Below, piece after piece: positions 1-9,754 of a DNA stretch of 64,000 bases. Position numbers and translations under genes: made by a program. Under the pieces are notes generated by a model. The model saw only the letters and a program-made list of their open reading frames with translations, was not told the DNA's origin and searched no databases. The stretch spans positions 1,303,242-1,367,241 of the forward strand of contig NZ_JABFCX010000003.1 of the NCBI RefSeq assembly GCF_013085255.1, read 5' to 3'. The stretch is from Parvularcula mediterranea. GTDB lineage: Bacteria > Pseudomonadota > Alphaproteobacteria > Caulobacterales > Parvularculaceae. The stretch's first letter is position 1; each line of letters opens with the position of its first letter.

Positions 1-2
1 CG

Positions 3-839
3 TTGGCGCTGCTTCCAAATGACGGCGACGTCCATGCGCTTCATGCGGGATGGCTGGCGCGGGAGAAGCTGGACCTCATCGGGGCGCAAGCTGCCCTCGA
101 CCGCGCGCAGCAGCTTTCTGCGAACAGCGCCACGACCCTCGCAGCGTCCAGCCTCGTGCTCCGTCTCGTCGGGGACTTAGAGGGTGCATCGGAGGCCTTC
201 GATCGCGCTGCCCGCCTCGACAGTCTGAACATCAATTTTGGCCTGTCCCGCGCCTTCTTCCTTGCGCAGATCGGCAACCACGAAGAGGCGTTCCCGATCC
301 TCGAGCAATGCTTCGAGGAGACGTGCATGAGGGAGGGGTTCCTCGCCTTCGTGATGGCCTACGCAGCGCATACGGAAGATCAGGAGCTGATCGACCGATG
401 GTGGCCACGTTACCAGGCCTTCGAAGCGGTGCTCCCCCAGGTCCCGCCATCACTGAAACCGCGGATCACCGAGATCTTACCGACGCTCATGTCTCTTCTC
501 GTTGGGAGGCCTACGGACGAAGCGGAGATCACTCAGCTTATCGAGCTGTTCGAGACAGATCCCATTCTGGAGTATGCTGGCCTCTGGGGGCCACTGCTGG
601 CGGACATCCTGCCGGAGGATATCTACTTCGGAACGCTGGAGCGGATGCATGAGGAAGACCTGCTCTTCTCTCACATCCATGCCCTCGACCCATTCTACGG
701 CGTTAATCCGTATCCAGAATGGGTGCGCAGGCATCCGCGTTACCATGCCATCTGGGAGACCCCCGGCATGAAGGCGCTGGCCGAGGCCCGCCGCAGCAAT
801 GGCTGGGAGGCGGGTCTGCCGCTTCCCATCGAGCCATAA
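3..839 (+). CDS. TPR-repeat protein, C-terminal part (5' end outside window)
   Basis: The frame is open from the left edge, so this is the C-terminal 278 or so residues of a larger protein. Helical repeats with TPR character are visible at the start, for example the stretch around LDRAQQLSANSATTLAASS and the following FDRAARLDSLN. The tail ends with a WVRRHPRYHAIWETPGMKAL-type segment followed by GLPLPIEP. That tail is typical of TPR proteins whose N-terminus carries a winged-helix or adenylate-cyclase regulatory domain. The N-terminal domain cannot be seen, so a signalling or regulatory role is inference. A strong terminator follows the stop codon directly. Confidence 0.7.
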   Translation: MALLPNDGDVHALHAGWLAREKLDLIGAQAALDRAQQLSANSATTLAASSLVLRLVGDLEGASEAFDRAARLDSLNINFGLSRAFFLAQIGNHEEAFPILEQCFEETCMREGFLAFVMAYAAHTEDQELIDRWWPRYQAFEAVLPQVPPSLKPRITEILPTLMSLLVGRPTDEAEITQLIELFETDPILEYAGLWGPLLADILPEDIYFGTLERMHEEDLLFSHIHALDPFYGVNPYPEWVRRHPRYHAIWETPGMKALAEARRSNGWEAGLPLPIEP

Positions 840-840
840 A

Positions 841-866
841 AAAAGCCCCGCCGGAGCGGGGCTTTT
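841..866. terminator. Bidirectional rho-independent terminator
   Basis: A perfect 11-bp stem (AAAAGCCCCGC, 841-851, pairing with GCGGGGCTTTT, 856-866) encloses a CGGA tetraloop. It has A-rich and T-rich flanks, so it can work in both directions. It lies between the TPR gene and the convergent small gene at 890-1126. Confidence 0.9.
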
Positions 867-889
867 CGTCAGCGCTTGAGCGCTAATTC

Positions 890-1126
890 TTAGACGTCGC
901 CGCCGCAGTCTGCGACTGCTGCGAGCGCTTCTTCGGAGAGGCCCGAAGCGTCGCCCGGCTCAGCTGCGAGGAGCTCTTCACCGATCGAAGGGGTCTCTTC
1001 GACTTTTTCGGCGAGGCAGGTGCAGTCGATGTTCGAGCCCGACTCGTCAACGTAAGCGGTGCAGGCGGCTTCGAATTCGCTGGCTGCGAAGAACGAGACG
1101 GCGGAGATGAGGGTCGAAAGGATCAT
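890..1126 (-). CDS. Small secreted protein with four cysteines, function unknown
   Basis: The product has 78 residues. It begins with a hydrophobic segment (MILSTLISAVSFFAAS) that looks like a short signal peptide. Four cysteines follow: one in AACTAYV, two in DCTCL and one near the C-terminus in ADCGG. These could form disulfides in the periplasm. A GGGAG Shine-Dalgarno sequence (1136-1140) precedes the ATG at good spacing, which supports a real gene despite its size. I do not recognise a family. The gene is convergent with the TPR gene and shares its terminator. Confidence 0.65.
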   Translation of the reverse strand: MILSTLISAVSFFAASEFEAACTAYVDESGSNIDCTCLAEKVEETPSIGEELLAAEPGDASGLSEEALAAVADCGGDV

Positions 1127-1350
1127 GGTATTTCACTCCCTAAAGGTGTTCGGGCGCCCTTTGAGAGGCGCCGCATTGGCTATGCCTCCTATTAACCATG
1201 ATGATCGGTGAAGGCCACAGGATTTTGCGCGACAGACCCCATTGAGGGCCAATTGCGCGAACATGTCCTCTTCGAGGAGCGGATAGCTCCACAGGTCGAC
1301 CGCTGAAGCGCTCACTGGACGCACGGGCGAGGGGCGGGCAGAGTCCGGCG

Positions 1351-1863
1351 ATGCAACGCTCTATCCTCACTAGCACCCTTGCCTTGACTGCGCTCGGCAT
1401 AGCATCCGCAGAAGTGGTCACCGCTTCAGATACCGGCTTCAAGCTCAAGCACGAGGCGGTCTCGCCTCTTGCGCCGGATGCGCTGTGGGAGCGTTTGATG
1501 GAGCCTTCGGAATGGTGGGACGGCGCGCACTCCTATTCGGGCGATGCTGCGAACCTGTCGATGGAGGACAGCGCCGGGTCCTACTGGCGCGAGGACTGGG
1601 AGGGCGGCTCCGTCATCCACGGACAGATCCTGACGGTGATGAAGGGCAAGCAGCTCGTTCTCTCCGCCCCCTTTGGACCGCTTCACGCGACGGGTGCCGA
1701 GTGCATCTGGACGATCATCCTCGCGCCCGCTGAGGGTGGGGGCACGAAGATCAGCTCGACCCATACGGTGGCTGGCTCCGAAGGCACAGGCCTTCAAGAG
1801 CTCGCAGGCCCCGTCGACTTCGTCATGGGCAACGGGATCATGCGGCTGGCAGAAGCGCCCTAA
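1351..1863 (+). CDS. Secreted SRPBCC-fold (polyketide cyclase/START-like) protein
   Basis: This 170-residue protein has a signal peptide ending near LGIASA at residue 20. The body begins with FKLKHEAVSPLAPDALWERLMEPSEWWDG, the usual opening of the SRPBCC ligand-binding fold. It continues with a VMKGKQLVLSAPFGPL strand region and a WTIILAPAEGGGTKIS strand typical of the AHSA1 / polyketide-cyclase branch. The fold suggests binding of a hydrophobic ligand in the periplasm, but no ligand can be named. Its stop codon overlaps that of the convergent amidohydrolase by 4 nt. Confidence 0.65.
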   Translation: MQRSILTSTLALTALGIASAEVVTASDTGFKLKHEAVSPLAPDALWERLMEPSEWWDGAHSYSGDAANLSMEDSAGSYWREDWEGGSVIHGQILTVMKGKQLVLSAPFGPLHATGAECIWTIILAPAEGGGTKISSTHTVAGSEGTGLQELAGPVDFVMGNGIMRLAEAP

Positions 1864-3665
1864 CGAGCGAACCAGACGCGCCTGATCTTGCCGTCCTCGA
1901 TCTGGTAGGTCGCAGTCGCCTGTGCACGGATCGTCCGTCCGTTGAGGCCACGGCAGATCTCCTGGTCGATCACGAAGCTTCCCTCGACCACCCGGTTGGT
2001 GACCTGGCAGCGGATCTTCTCCTCGTCGGCGAGGCTGAAGAGCCGTCCGTAGACCTCGCGCAGCTCGTTCTTGCCGGAAACTTCCGCGTTCGACGTATTG
2101 GGGAGGTAGTAGATCTGGATGTCCTTGGCGAACGCGCCTGCGAAGGCTTCAAGGTCCTGCCGGTTATAGGCATCGAGCTGGCTTTGGACGATAGCTTCGG
2201 GTGTCTGGGGGATGAGGTTCCGGCGAGGGATCGCGCGGCCACGCAGCCAGACCGTGTCGATAGTCTGGACGTTGGACATGGCCTCTAGTGGGCTCTGGCG
2301 CAGGACGAGGAAGTCCGCCGACATGCCTTCCGCGATCGTCCCGAAACGCGGGGCCGGCGTCACCACGAAAGAGCCATTGCGCGTCGCCATGGTGATGATA
2401 TCGAGGCGCGGGATGCCTGCTTCCTCAAGGATGATCAGCTCCCTGAAAATCGACCCGCCATGCAGCGTGCCGACATTACCCGCGTCGGTGCCGACGGCAA
2501 CGCGGGCGCCGCCTTCATGGACGGCCTTCGCGTTCGTCTTGGCAAGCTCGATCCTTTGGAGGGTCCTGATCCGGTTATCCCTGCGCATGGCCGCTGGCAT
2601 GGCATAGAGCGACGCGAGGACATCCGGGTCTGCGAGCCTCCGCTCTTCGGCGAGAAGGGTTGGCTGGCCGAACATGGCGTCGGTATAGCCCTCAAACACC
2701 ACGATCGCCGGGATGTAGATGACGCCATTGTCCCTCAAGAGGCTGATGAACTCAGCATCCACCGGCTGGTCGTCGATGGAGTGAACGAGAATATCCGCCC
2801 CGCCGCGTACCGCAGCCTTCGCATTGGGAAGGCTCGTCGCGTGAACCGCGATGCGGATGTCGGTGCCTTCCAGCACATCAGCCACCGCCTTCGTCATGAC
2901 ACGGATCTTCTCCGTGCCCGCAGCATCGGAACCAATGCCCCAGATCTTGATGGCGTCGGGTTCCGAAGGGATCAGCGAGCGGGCAAGGTTGGCCGCTTCC
3001 TCAGGCGTCGCAGCGGAGATGATCGGCTGGTCGCCGTTCACGATCATCCGCTCCTGCCGCGGCGTCGGCTCGGTCGCGATCAGTGGGCCTGCCACCGCCA
3101 CCCTAGGGGCGCGAGATGCCCTCGAGGCTGCGCGCACCTCGAAGTTCCAGTTCGGCCCGCCTGCGTCGAAGACCGACGTGACCCCAGCGGCGAGATAGCG
3201 CTGGAAGTTGGCGTCCAAGGCTGCCCTGACCGCTTGGTTCTCCTGCTCATAGGGGCGGATGTCGCGCAGGTCGAAAACATCGGGCCGGGTGTAGATGCCG
3301 CCCGACTGGAAGAAGTGGACGTGGGCGTCGACCATGCCGGGCATGATGAACTTGCCCGTCGCGTCAGTGATCTCCGCGTCGCCCGGGATCATCACCTCGC
3401 CCCGCGCGCCGAAGCCGATGATGCGGTTCTCCTGCACGAGGATGACCGCGTCTTGCACGGGATCGGAGCCATCGCCCGGGATCACCGTCGCGCCGATAAC
3501 CGCCCTCACCGTAGGCGCAGGCTCTGGCTCAGGGGCCGGTTCGGCCCGGGGCGTAGGCATTTCGACAGGGTCGGTCGGCTGGGGCTGAAGCGCAGGGTCC
3601 GGCTGAGGGGCCTCCTGAGCCATGGCAGAGCCTAAAAGGGCTGCCAGAAGGAAGGGGACGCGCAT
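1860..3665 (-). CDS. Secreted metal-dependent amidohydrolase with C-terminal NTF2-like domain
   Basis: The product has 601 residues from the ATG at 3665, chosen because a GGAGAG ribosome binding site lies just upstream. Another ATG lies six codons earlier. A signal peptide is followed by a Pro/Glu-rich linker. The amidohydrolase core then shows the metal-binding HVH pair in [10 protein letters not shown]. Later segments with [17 protein letters not shown] and VAVGTDAGN supply the usual His and Asp ligands. This pattern fits the imidazolonepropionase/prolidase-like periplasmic amidohydrolases. About 110 residues at the C-terminus (from [20 protein letters not shown]) resemble a SnoaL/NTF2-like cone domain with a terminal strand ending KIRRVWFAR. 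The substrate is unknown. Confidence 0.8.
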   Translation of the reverse strand: MRVPFLLAALLGSAMAQEAPQPDPALQPQPTDPVEMPTPRAEPAPEPEPAPTVRAVIGATVIPGDGSDPVQDAVILVQENRIIGFGARGEVMIPGDAEITDATGKFIMPGMVDAHVHFFQSGGIYTRPDVFDLRDIRPYEQENQAVRAALDANFQRYLAAGVTSVFDAGGPNWNFEVRAASRASRAPRVAVAGPLIATEPTPRQERMIVNGDQPIISAATPEEAANLARSLIPSEPDAIKIWGIGSDAAGTEKIRVMTKAVADVLEGTDIRIAVHATSLPNAKAAVRGGADILVHSIDDQPVDAEFISLLRDNGVIYIPAIVVFEGYTDAMFGQPTLLAEERRLADPDVLASLYAMPAAMRRDNRIRTLQRIELAKTNAKAVHEGGARVAVGTDAGNVGTLHGGSIFRELIILEEAGIPRLDIITMATRNGSFVVTPAPRFGTIAEGMSADFLVLRQSPLEAMSNVQTIDTVWLRGRAIPRRNLIPQTPEAIVQSQLDAYNRQDLEAFAGAFAKDIQIYYLPNTSNAEVSGKNELREVYGRLFSLADEEKIRCQVTNRVVEGSFVIDQEICRGLNGRTIRAQATATYQIEDGKIRRVWFAR

Positions 3666-3784
3666 CGAAGCTCTCCGGTACAATCAGTGGCTGTAACATT
3701 GGCCTCATCAAGGTGAGCATCAAGTTAGCGCTGCAGCGGAAGGGAGCGATTGCACCGCCGCGAAACCGCGCCTATCCCCGCCTG

Positions 3785-6424
3785 ATGACCGCTTCTGTCA
3801 ACGATATCCGCCGCCAGTTCCTGAGCTTCTTTGAGGGCCGTGGGCACAAGGCCATCCCGTCCGCGCCGCTCCTGCCGCAATCGGACCCGACCCTCCTGTT
3901 CGTCAATGCGGGCATGGTGCCGTTCAAGAACATCTTCACCGGCAAGGAGACCCCGCCCGCACCCCGCGCGACCTCCTCGCAGAAATGCATCCGGGCAGGG
4001 GGCAAGCATAACGACCTCGACAATGTGGGGTATACGGCGCGCCACCACACCTTCTTCGAGATGCTCGGCAACTTCTCCTTCGGCGACTATTTCAAGGAAG
4101 AGGCGATCACGAACGCCTGGGAGCTCTGCACCAAGGAGTTCGGCATTGATGCGTCGAAGCTTCTGGTCACGGTCTACCACACCGATGATGAGGCCTTCGA
4201 CCTTTGGAAGAAGATCGCAGGGCTTCCCGACGAGAAGATCATCCGCATCCCGACGTCGGACAATTTCTGGTCGATGGGCGACACGGGGCCTTGCGGTCCT
4301 TGCTCGGAAATCTTTTACGACCACGGCGAGGACATCCCTGGCGGGCCTCCTGGATCGCCTGACGAAGACGGCGACCGGTTCATCGAGATCTGGAACCTCG
4401 TCTTCATGCAGTTCGATCAGCAGGCTGACGGAGAGAAGCTTCCGCTACCCAAGCCCTCGATCGACACCGGCATGGGAATGGAACGGATCGCGGCTGTCCT
4501 TCAGGGCGTTCACTCAAACTACGAGATTGATCTCTTCCGGAAGCTCATCGGCGCGTCCGTCGAGCTGACCGGCAAGCCTGAGGAGGGCGCAGACGCTGCC
4601 GCCCACCGGGTCATCGCGGACCATCTCCGCTCGTCGAGCTTCCTGATTGCCGATGGCGTGACCCCGTCGAACGAGGGCAGGGGCTATGTCCTCCGCCGGA
4701 TCATGCGCCGTGCCATGCGCTACGCTGCGACCCTTGGCGCCAAGGATTCGCTGATGCATCAGCTCGTCCCGACGCTGGTCGCGGACATGGGTGAGGCGTA
4801 CCCGGAGCTTCGGCGTGCCGAGGGCCTGATCACCGATACCCTCCGCCTCGAAGAGGAGAAGTTCGCAGGCCTTCTCGACCGCGGTCTCAAGCTTCTCTCC
4901 GAAGAAACGGGCAAGCTCCCCGAAGGCGGCACGCTCCCGGGCGAAGCGGCCTTCAAGCTCTACGATACCTATGGTTTCCCGGTGGACCTCACCGAGGACG
5001 CCCTGCGCCGCGACGGCTATGCTCTCGATACGGATGGCTTCGACAAGGCCATGGCCGAGCAGAAGGAACGTGCGCGGGCTGCGTCCAACTTCTCTGGTCA
5101 GGCGGGCGACGATAAGGTCTGGTACGAGATTGCCGACCAGCACGGCGCGACGGAGTTCCTCGGCTACACCCACCTCTCCGCATCCGGACAGGTCCAGGCC
5201 ATCGTCAAGGGCGGTGAGCGCGTGAGCGAGGCGAGCGCGGGCGACGAAATCATGTTGGTCGCCAACCAGACGCCCTTCTACGGCGAAAGCGGCGGTCAGA
5301 GCGGCGACGCAGGCTCGGCAGAAACGGAAGCTGGCGCGAAGCTGACGATCACCGACACCAAGAAGAAAAACGGCCAGCACATCCACATCGCGAAGCTCGA
5401 TGCTGGTACACTGAAGGAGGGCGAGGAGATCGCCCTCTCCGTCGGCGGTGTCCGGCGCGAGGAGATCAAGTCCAACCACTCGGCGACGCACCTCGTGCAC
5501 CAGGCGCTCAGGAACGTGCTTGGTGATCACGTGACCCAAAAGGGCAGCTTCGTCGGCCCTGACCGGCTGCGTTTCGACTTCAGCCACAACCAGGGCATGA
5601 CCCGCGAGGAGGTCGACGCCGTCGAGGCCGAGGTCAACGAAGTCATCCGTCAGAACGCGGAAGGCCGCATCAAGCTGATGCCCTACGATCAGGCCATCGA
5701 GGAGGGCGCCATGGCGCTCTTCGGTGAGAAGTACGAGGACGAAGTCCGTGTGCTGAGCCTTGGTGACAAGCTCGACGGCGAGGGCGCCTATTCGGTGGAG
5801 CTCTGCGGGGGCACCCACGTCGAACGCTCAGGCGACATCGCGCTCTTCGTCATCGTCTCCGAAGGCGCAGTCGCCTCTGGCATCCGCCGGATCGAAGCCG
5901 TCACCGGCGAAGGTGCGCGCGCCTATCTGAAAGAGCAGGCAGGCGCAGCCATGCGCGCCGCTTCGCTGCTCAAGACCAGCCCCGAAGAACTCGCGACCCG
6001 GATCGAGGCGCTTCAGGAAGACAAGAAGAAGCTCGAGAAGGAGCTCGTCGCAGCCCGCAAGAAAGCGGCGACTGGCGGCGGTGCTCCGCAGGCGGAGGAG
6101 ATTGGCGGCGTCCACTTCACCGGCGCTGTGCTCGAGGGCATCCCTGCCAAGGAACTGCGCGGCCTCATCGCCGATGCGCTCAAGAAGAACGACGCCTCCG
6201 TTGCAGCCTTCATCGCGGTGAACGACGGCAAGGCATCCGCCTCCGTAGGCGTCTCACCAACCCTCACCGGCGATCATCCGGCTCCGGAGCTTGTCAAGCT
6301 CATGGTCGAGGCCCTCGGCGGCAAGGGCGGTGGCGGCAAGCCTGATCTCGCTCACGGCGGTGGCCCCGACGGCGACAAGGCGCAGGACGCACTCGCCGCG
6401 ATCAAGGTCCGCCTCGCAGGCTAA
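3785..6424 (+). CDS. alaS: Alanine-tRNA ligase
   Basis: The enzyme charges tRNA-Ala with alanine in the cytoplasm. The 879-residue length from the ATG at 3785 is normal for AlaRS; an upstream in-frame ATG at 3713 would add 24 residues with no family counterpart. The class II catalytic core opens with [17 protein letters not shown]. The editing domain carries the zinc ligands HSATH and CGGTH. A C-terminal coiled coil ([20 protein letters not shown]) leads into the glycine-rich C-Ala domain ending [16 protein letters not shown]. The stop overlaps that of the convergent esterase by 4 nt. Confidence 0.97.
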   Translation: MTASVNDIRRQFLSFFEGRGHKAIPSAPLLPQSDPTLLFVNAGMVPFKNIFTGKETPPAPRATSSQKCIRAGGKHNDLDNVGYTARHHTFFEMLGNFSFGDYFKEEAITNAWELCTKEFGIDASKLLVTVYHTDDEAFDLWKKIAGLPDEKIIRIPTSDNFWSMGDTGPCGPCSEIFYDHGEDIPGGPPGSPDEDGDRFIEIWNLVFMQFDQQADGEKLPLPKPSIDTGMGMERIAAVLQGVHSNYEIDLFRKLIGASVELTGKPEEGADAAAHRVIADHLRSSSFLIADGVTPSNEGRGYVLRRIMRRAMRYAATLGAKDSLMHQLVPTLVADMGEAYPELRRAEGLITDTLRLEEEKFAGLLDRGLKLLSEETGKLPEGGTLPGEAAFKLYDTYGFPVDLTEDALRRDGYALDTDGFDKAMAEQKERARAASNFSGQAGDDKVWYEIADQHGATEFLGYTHLSASGQVQAIVKGGERVSEASAGDEIMLVANQTPFYGESGGQSGDAGSAETEAGAKLTITDTKKKNGQHIHIAKLDAGTLKEGEEIALSVGGVRREEIKSNHSATHLVHQALRNVLGDHVTQKGSFVGPDRLRFDFSHNQGMTREEVDAVEAEVNEVIRQNAEGRIKLMPYDQAIEEGAMALFGEKYEDEVRVLSLGDKLDGEGAYSVELCGGTHVERSGDIALFVIVSEGAVASGIRRIEAVTGEGARAYLKEQAGAAMRAASLLKTSPEELATRIEALQEDKKKLEKELVAARKKAATGGGAPQAEEIGGVHFTGAVLEGIPAKELRGLIADALKKNDASVAAFIAVNDGKASASVGVSPTLTGDHPAPELVKLMVEALGGKGGGGKPDLAHGGGPDGDKAQDALAAIKVRLAG

Positions 6425-7734
6425 GGCGCGGGCTCGATCACGCGATCAAGAAAAAGCTGACCGGACTCGCTGATGATCCGGTCGAACTCGGCCGCGTTGA
6501 AGCTGACGTGACCGACATTGCCGATCTTGATCAGGGTCCGGAAGTTCTCCGTGCTGTTCCGCATATCGTAGCCCTCGATCATCGAGCAGCCCCCGACGAC
6601 GACAAGCCCCGTATTGTGGGCACCCTCGGCTGAGGTGCCGCAAGGGACGATCGGGTCGAATTCGTCGTGGGCGATGTAGATCGGCTTGGAATCGGCATCA
6701 ATCCAGTCCGCATCGAGGATCGCCCCCGATAGCGAAATCACGCCCTGGATCTCTGACGAGACTGAGCCGCCAAGATCGTTGGTCTCGCCCTCATAGCCGC
6801 CATTCGCCGCAAGGTAGTCGCGACCGGCTTGAGAGGGAAACGTCTCGTCATCTTCAAAGGTCGCCATGGTCGCTGCGACCACGGCACCCGCCGACACGCC
6901 GAAGACAAAGACTTTCTCTCCGTCCACACCGTAAATCTCTTGCGTGATGAAGTCCTGCTGGAGGAACCGGACCGCGGCGAGGACATCGTGGAATGCCTCA
7001 ATGGCGCCGATGGTCAGCTCATCTTCCGTCTGCGGAGCGCGCTCCAGAAGGCGGTAGTCAACGGTCACTGCTGTGTAGCCGCGTCGCGCGAAGCTCTCAG
7101 CCGCCTCTTCCAGCTCTTGCCGGTTGCCGCCCGTAAAGCCTCCTCCATGCACGAGGATCATGGTCGGACGCAGAACTTCTGCATCGCCAGATGGCCCGAA
7201 GACATCCATGAAGAGCGGCACCGAACTTGATCCGCGCTTACCCTCTCCATACTGAACGTTGCGGGTCACGAAGGTATCCGTAAAAACCTCATCGACGTAG
7301 CGCACAGGATCGCCGTCATCGATGTTCTGCACCCGGACCCTGAGGCTGAAGAAACGGATCGCGCCGAGGGCGTCCCTGACCTCGAGTTCCACCAGATACT
7401 CATTATCCGCGTTCTCATCGCGCGGGCTTTCAAAGTCAGGCGCGTCGATAAAGCTGAGCTCGCCGTCGCCCGTAATCTCGAAGAAGCTTGAGTCAGTCCC
7501 TTGGTCCGAGACGGCCCAGCTGAACGGCGTATCTCCCTCGGGATCGGTGGCCGACGCCTGATAGAAGCCGCCCGCAACGTTCTCATCGACGTTGACGATG
7601 TCTGCCGAGGTCACTGTGGGAGCGATGTTGTTTCCGCCGCGGAGCGGCTCTGGCTCGTCACTGCCGCCACCGCCTGAACATGCGGCGAAAAGGAACGCTG
7701 ATGCGAGGAGAGCCCCGCTCCTGAACTGTCTCAT
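6421..7734 (-). CDS. Lipoprotein alpha/beta-hydrolase (esterase-like) with N-terminal cadherin-like domain
   Basis: The 437-residue product starts with a lipoprotein signal whose lipobox is LFAAC. A cadherin-like domain follows (about residues 37-140), with motifs [31 protein letters not shown] and [16 protein letters not shown]. The rest is an alpha/beta hydrolase of the hormone-sensitive-lipase/carboxylesterase type. It has an oxyanion HGGG in [19 protein letters not shown], and the nucleophile elbow GVSAG. The substrate is unknown, and an envelope location is likely. The cadherin module resembles those in the giant adhesin at 50.6 kb. The stop codon overlaps that of alaS. Confidence 0.82.
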   Translation of the reverse strand: MRQFRSGALLASAFLFAACSGGGGSDEPEPLRGGNNIAPTVTSADIVNVDENVAGGFYQASATDPEGDTPFSWAVSDQGTDSSFFEITGDGELSFIDAPDFESPRDENADNEYLVELEVRDALGAIRFFSLRVRVQNIDDGDPVRYVDEVFTDTFVTRNVQYGEGKRGSSSVPLFMDVFGPSGDAEVLRPTMILVHGGGFTGGNRQELEEAAESFARRGYTAVTVDYRLLERAPQTEDELTIGAIEAFHDVLAAVRFLQQDFITQEIYGVDGEKVFVFGVSAGAVVAATMATFEDDETFPSQAGRDYLAANGGYEGETNDLGGSVSSEIQGVISLSGAILDADWIDADSKPIYIAHDEFDPIVPCGTSAEGAHNTGLVVVGGCSMIEGYDMRNSTENFRTLIKIGNVGHVSFNAAEFDRIISESGQLFLDRVIEPAP

Positions 7735-7908
7735 GAAAGAAATCCCTGCGATTAGAGAAGGCTACAGCGAATTCTCTCCATGACAAGAGAGGCTCGGGAG
7801 GTCCTGTTGACCCATGCCCAGCGACAAAGAGCGCGTGGCCAGCCCATGAAAAGCAGCCTTTCGTCCCTCAAACTGTGCCCGATCCACCAGCGGCCTAGGT
7901 TCTAAGTC

Positions 7909-8793
7909 ATGTCCCGCGTGCATCGCATCCATTCCCGGATCTTCATGGCGGCAGCCGTGGCCCTGCTGCTCGTGGGCCTGCTGTCGCGGATCGACACGCA
8001 GAGCGCGACGACGATCGCAGTCATCGCTGGCGCTGTCCTGTTGCTGGGCCTGCCGCACGGAGCGCTCGATCTCTACATCGCGCGCAGGATCGAACTCTGG
8101 AACGACACCCGCAGTTTCATTGGCTTTCATGGCCTTTATTTGCTGGTGGCGGCCGCGACGGTCGCGGCGTGCATATTGCTGCCGGTGGTGGCGCTCAGCG
8201 CATTTCTGCTCATTTCCATCTGGCACTTTGGTGATGACTGGGCGCCCTTGCCCAAGGTCCTCAGGCTCGCTGGGGCGAGTGCCATCGTGATCTTCCCCGT
8301 TCTGGGCGACCCGGAAGGGGTCGCGGCCATTTTCCGGGCCATCACGGCGACGGACGCGCCGCTTCCGAGCGAGGTGCCTTATCCTCTGATCCTGATCTCG
8401 TTTTGGGTGATCGCAGGAGCGGTTGCTGCCGCGTGGGTCCATTCTCCGTACGCGGCCATCGAAATCGCGCTCGTTGCGCTCATGGCCTACGTGCTCCCGG
8501 CGCTCGTTTTCTTCGCCAGCTACTTCGTCCTCCTGCACAGTCCGCGACACATTCTCCGTCATGGGGAGATCGCCGCTGACTTGCGAAAGGGTCTGGTGGT
8601 CGTGGGTTATACGCTCGTCGCGACACTGACAGTCGTTGCGCTGATCGTTGTTCTCCCTGTGCGCGAGCTTGCCCTTTCTGAAAACGTTCTACGTGGTCTG
8701 TTTATCGGCCTTGCGGCACTGACAATGCCGCACACGCTTCTGTTGGAGTACCGTAGTGCAGCGCAGCAAAAGAACGCCACCGCGACTGTATAA
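7909..8793 (+). CDS. blh: Brp/Blh-family beta-carotene 15,15'-dioxygenase
   Basis: This 294-residue multi-spanning membrane protein matches the Brp/Blh family, which cleaves beta-carotene to two retinal molecules. The family's histidine motifs are all present: GLPHGALD (H50), SIWHFGDDW (H106), FVLLHSPRH (H210 and H214) and TMPHTLLLE (H275). These would bind the catalytic iron. The neighbouring rhodopsin gene starts 115 nt downstream on the same strand, so the gene very probably supplies its chromophore. Carotenoid synthesis genes are not in this window. The ribosome binding site is weak (AGG about 10 nt upstream). Confidence 0.9.
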   Translation: MSRVHRIHSRIFMAAAVALLLVGLLSRIDTQSATTIAVIAGAVLLLGLPHGALDLYIARRIELWNDTRSFIGFHGLYLLVAAATVAACILLPVVALSAFLLISIWHFGDDWAPLPKVLRLAGASAIVIFPVLGDPEGVAAIFRAITATDAPLPSEVPYPLILISFWVIAGAVAAAWVHSPYAAIEIALVALMAYVLPALVFFASYFVLLHSPRHILRHGEIAADLRKGLVVVGYTLVATLTVVALIVVLPVRELALSENVLRGLFIGLAALTMPHTLLLEYRSAAQQKNATATV

Positions 8794-8808
8794 CTCCACT
8801 GACAACTT

Positions 8809-8820
8809 GCCACATGTGGC
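8809..8820. promoter_or_regulatory. Perfect 12-bp palindrome between blh and the rhodopsin gene
   Basis: GCCACATGTGGC reads the same on both strands and lies 16 nt after the blh stop codon. It sits about 90 nt upstream of the rhodopsin start, a sensible place for a regulator site controlling the rhodopsin. A weak sigma-70-like pair (TGTCAA, 16 nt, TAGATA) lies between it and the start. The regulator is unknown and the role is inference. Confidence 0.3.
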
Positions 8821-8908
8821 GGTTTCTCTCTGGGGCGTCTTGCCACCATTGAAAAACTGTCAACCTGTTTCAAGCCGACTAGATAACGACCACTAGGAGG
8901 AAAATCGT

Positions 8909-9706
8909 ATGGAATTGACCAACGACCTAATCAGTGCAGGCCAGTATTCGCTGGTCTACAACGCGTTCTCGTTCACTTTTGCCACGATGGCAGCTGCAAC
9001 GCTGTTCCTTTGGCTTGGACGAAGTCAAGTTGCTCCGCCCTACAAAACGGCTCTCCTGATTTCGGGCCTTGTGACGGCGATTGCTGCTTACCACTACCTC
9101 CGTATCTTTGAGAGCTGGGACAAGGCGTACACCTATGTCGATGGCAATCTCGAAGCGACGGGCCTCGCCTTCAACGATGCCTACCGGTACGTCGACTGGC
9201 TCCTCACCGTTCCGCTGCTGCTGATCGAGCTGATCCTCGTCATGCGCCTTTCGCAGTCGGAAACGGCATCCAAGTCCTGGAAGCTCGGCATCGCCGCAGC
9301 GCTCATGATCATCCTCGGCTACCCGGGTGAGATCGCAGACGACAATGGCACCCGCGCGCTCTGGGGCTTCATCAGCTCGATCCCGTTTGCCTACATCGTC
9401 TACGAACTGTTCAGCGGCCTTGGCGACTCGATCAAGCGTCAGCCGGAGAATGTCCGTGGCCTGATCAGCAAGGCACGCCTGATCACCTTCGCGTCCTGGG
9501 GCTTCTACCCGATCGTCTACATGGCACCGTTCGTCGGCTTCGACGGCGCCGCCGCGGAGACCATCGTCCAGGTTGGCTACACGATCGCAGACATCGTCGC
9601 GAAGGCCGGTATCGGTGTCTTCATCTACGTGATCGCGGTCCGCAAATCGCGCGCCGAGTATCCGGAACTCTACGCAGAGAAGCCGGCGGCAGCACCTGCC
9701 GAGTAA
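8909..9706 (+). CDS. Proteorhodopsin, light-driven proton pump
   Basis: This 265-residue seven-helix microbial rhodopsin has the proton-pump signature in helix C: D96 (proton acceptor), T100 and E107 (proton donor) within YRYVDWLLTVPLLLIE. Leu104 is at the spectral-tuning site, which predicts green absorption. H62 in AAYHYLR matches the conserved His next to the acceptor Asp. In helix G, D228 and the retinal-binding Lys K232 are in ADIVAK. By alignment to the classic green proteorhodopsin, G153 lies where Phe152 blocks the carotenoid window. There is no obvious cleavable signal peptide. A very strong AGGAGGA (8895-8901) precedes the ATG. Blh lies directly upstream. Confidence 0.96.
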   Translation: MELTNDLISAGQYSLVYNAFSFTFATMAAATLFLWLGRSQVAPPYKTALLISGLVTAIAAYHYLRIFESWDKAYTYVDGNLEATGLAFNDAYRYVDWLLTVPLLLIELILVMRLSQSETASKSWKLGIAAALMIILGYPGEIADDNGTRALWGFISSIPFAYIVYELFSGLGDSIKRQPENVRGLISKARLITFASWGFYPIVYMAPFVGFDGAAAETIVQVGYTIADIVAKAGIGVFIYVIAVRKSRAEYPELYAEKPAAAPAE

Positions 9707-9714
9707 GCAAGGTC

Positions 9715-9748
9715 GGGGTTGGCCAGCCTGTCTGGGCCAGCTAACCCC
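9715..9748 (+). terminator. Imperfect hairpin after proteorhodopsin
   Basis: GGGGTT (9715-9720) can pair with AACCCC (9743-9748), with an inner GGCC/GGCC pairing. No T-tract follows, so it may be a weak terminator or mRNA-stabilising hairpin that limits expression of the next gene. Confidence 0.3.
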
Positions 9749-9754
9749 CGCCAC

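Noticed and set aside
4514..5818. 434-codon minus-strand frame within alaS
   Set aside because: It is a shadow of alaS, with no recognisable motif.
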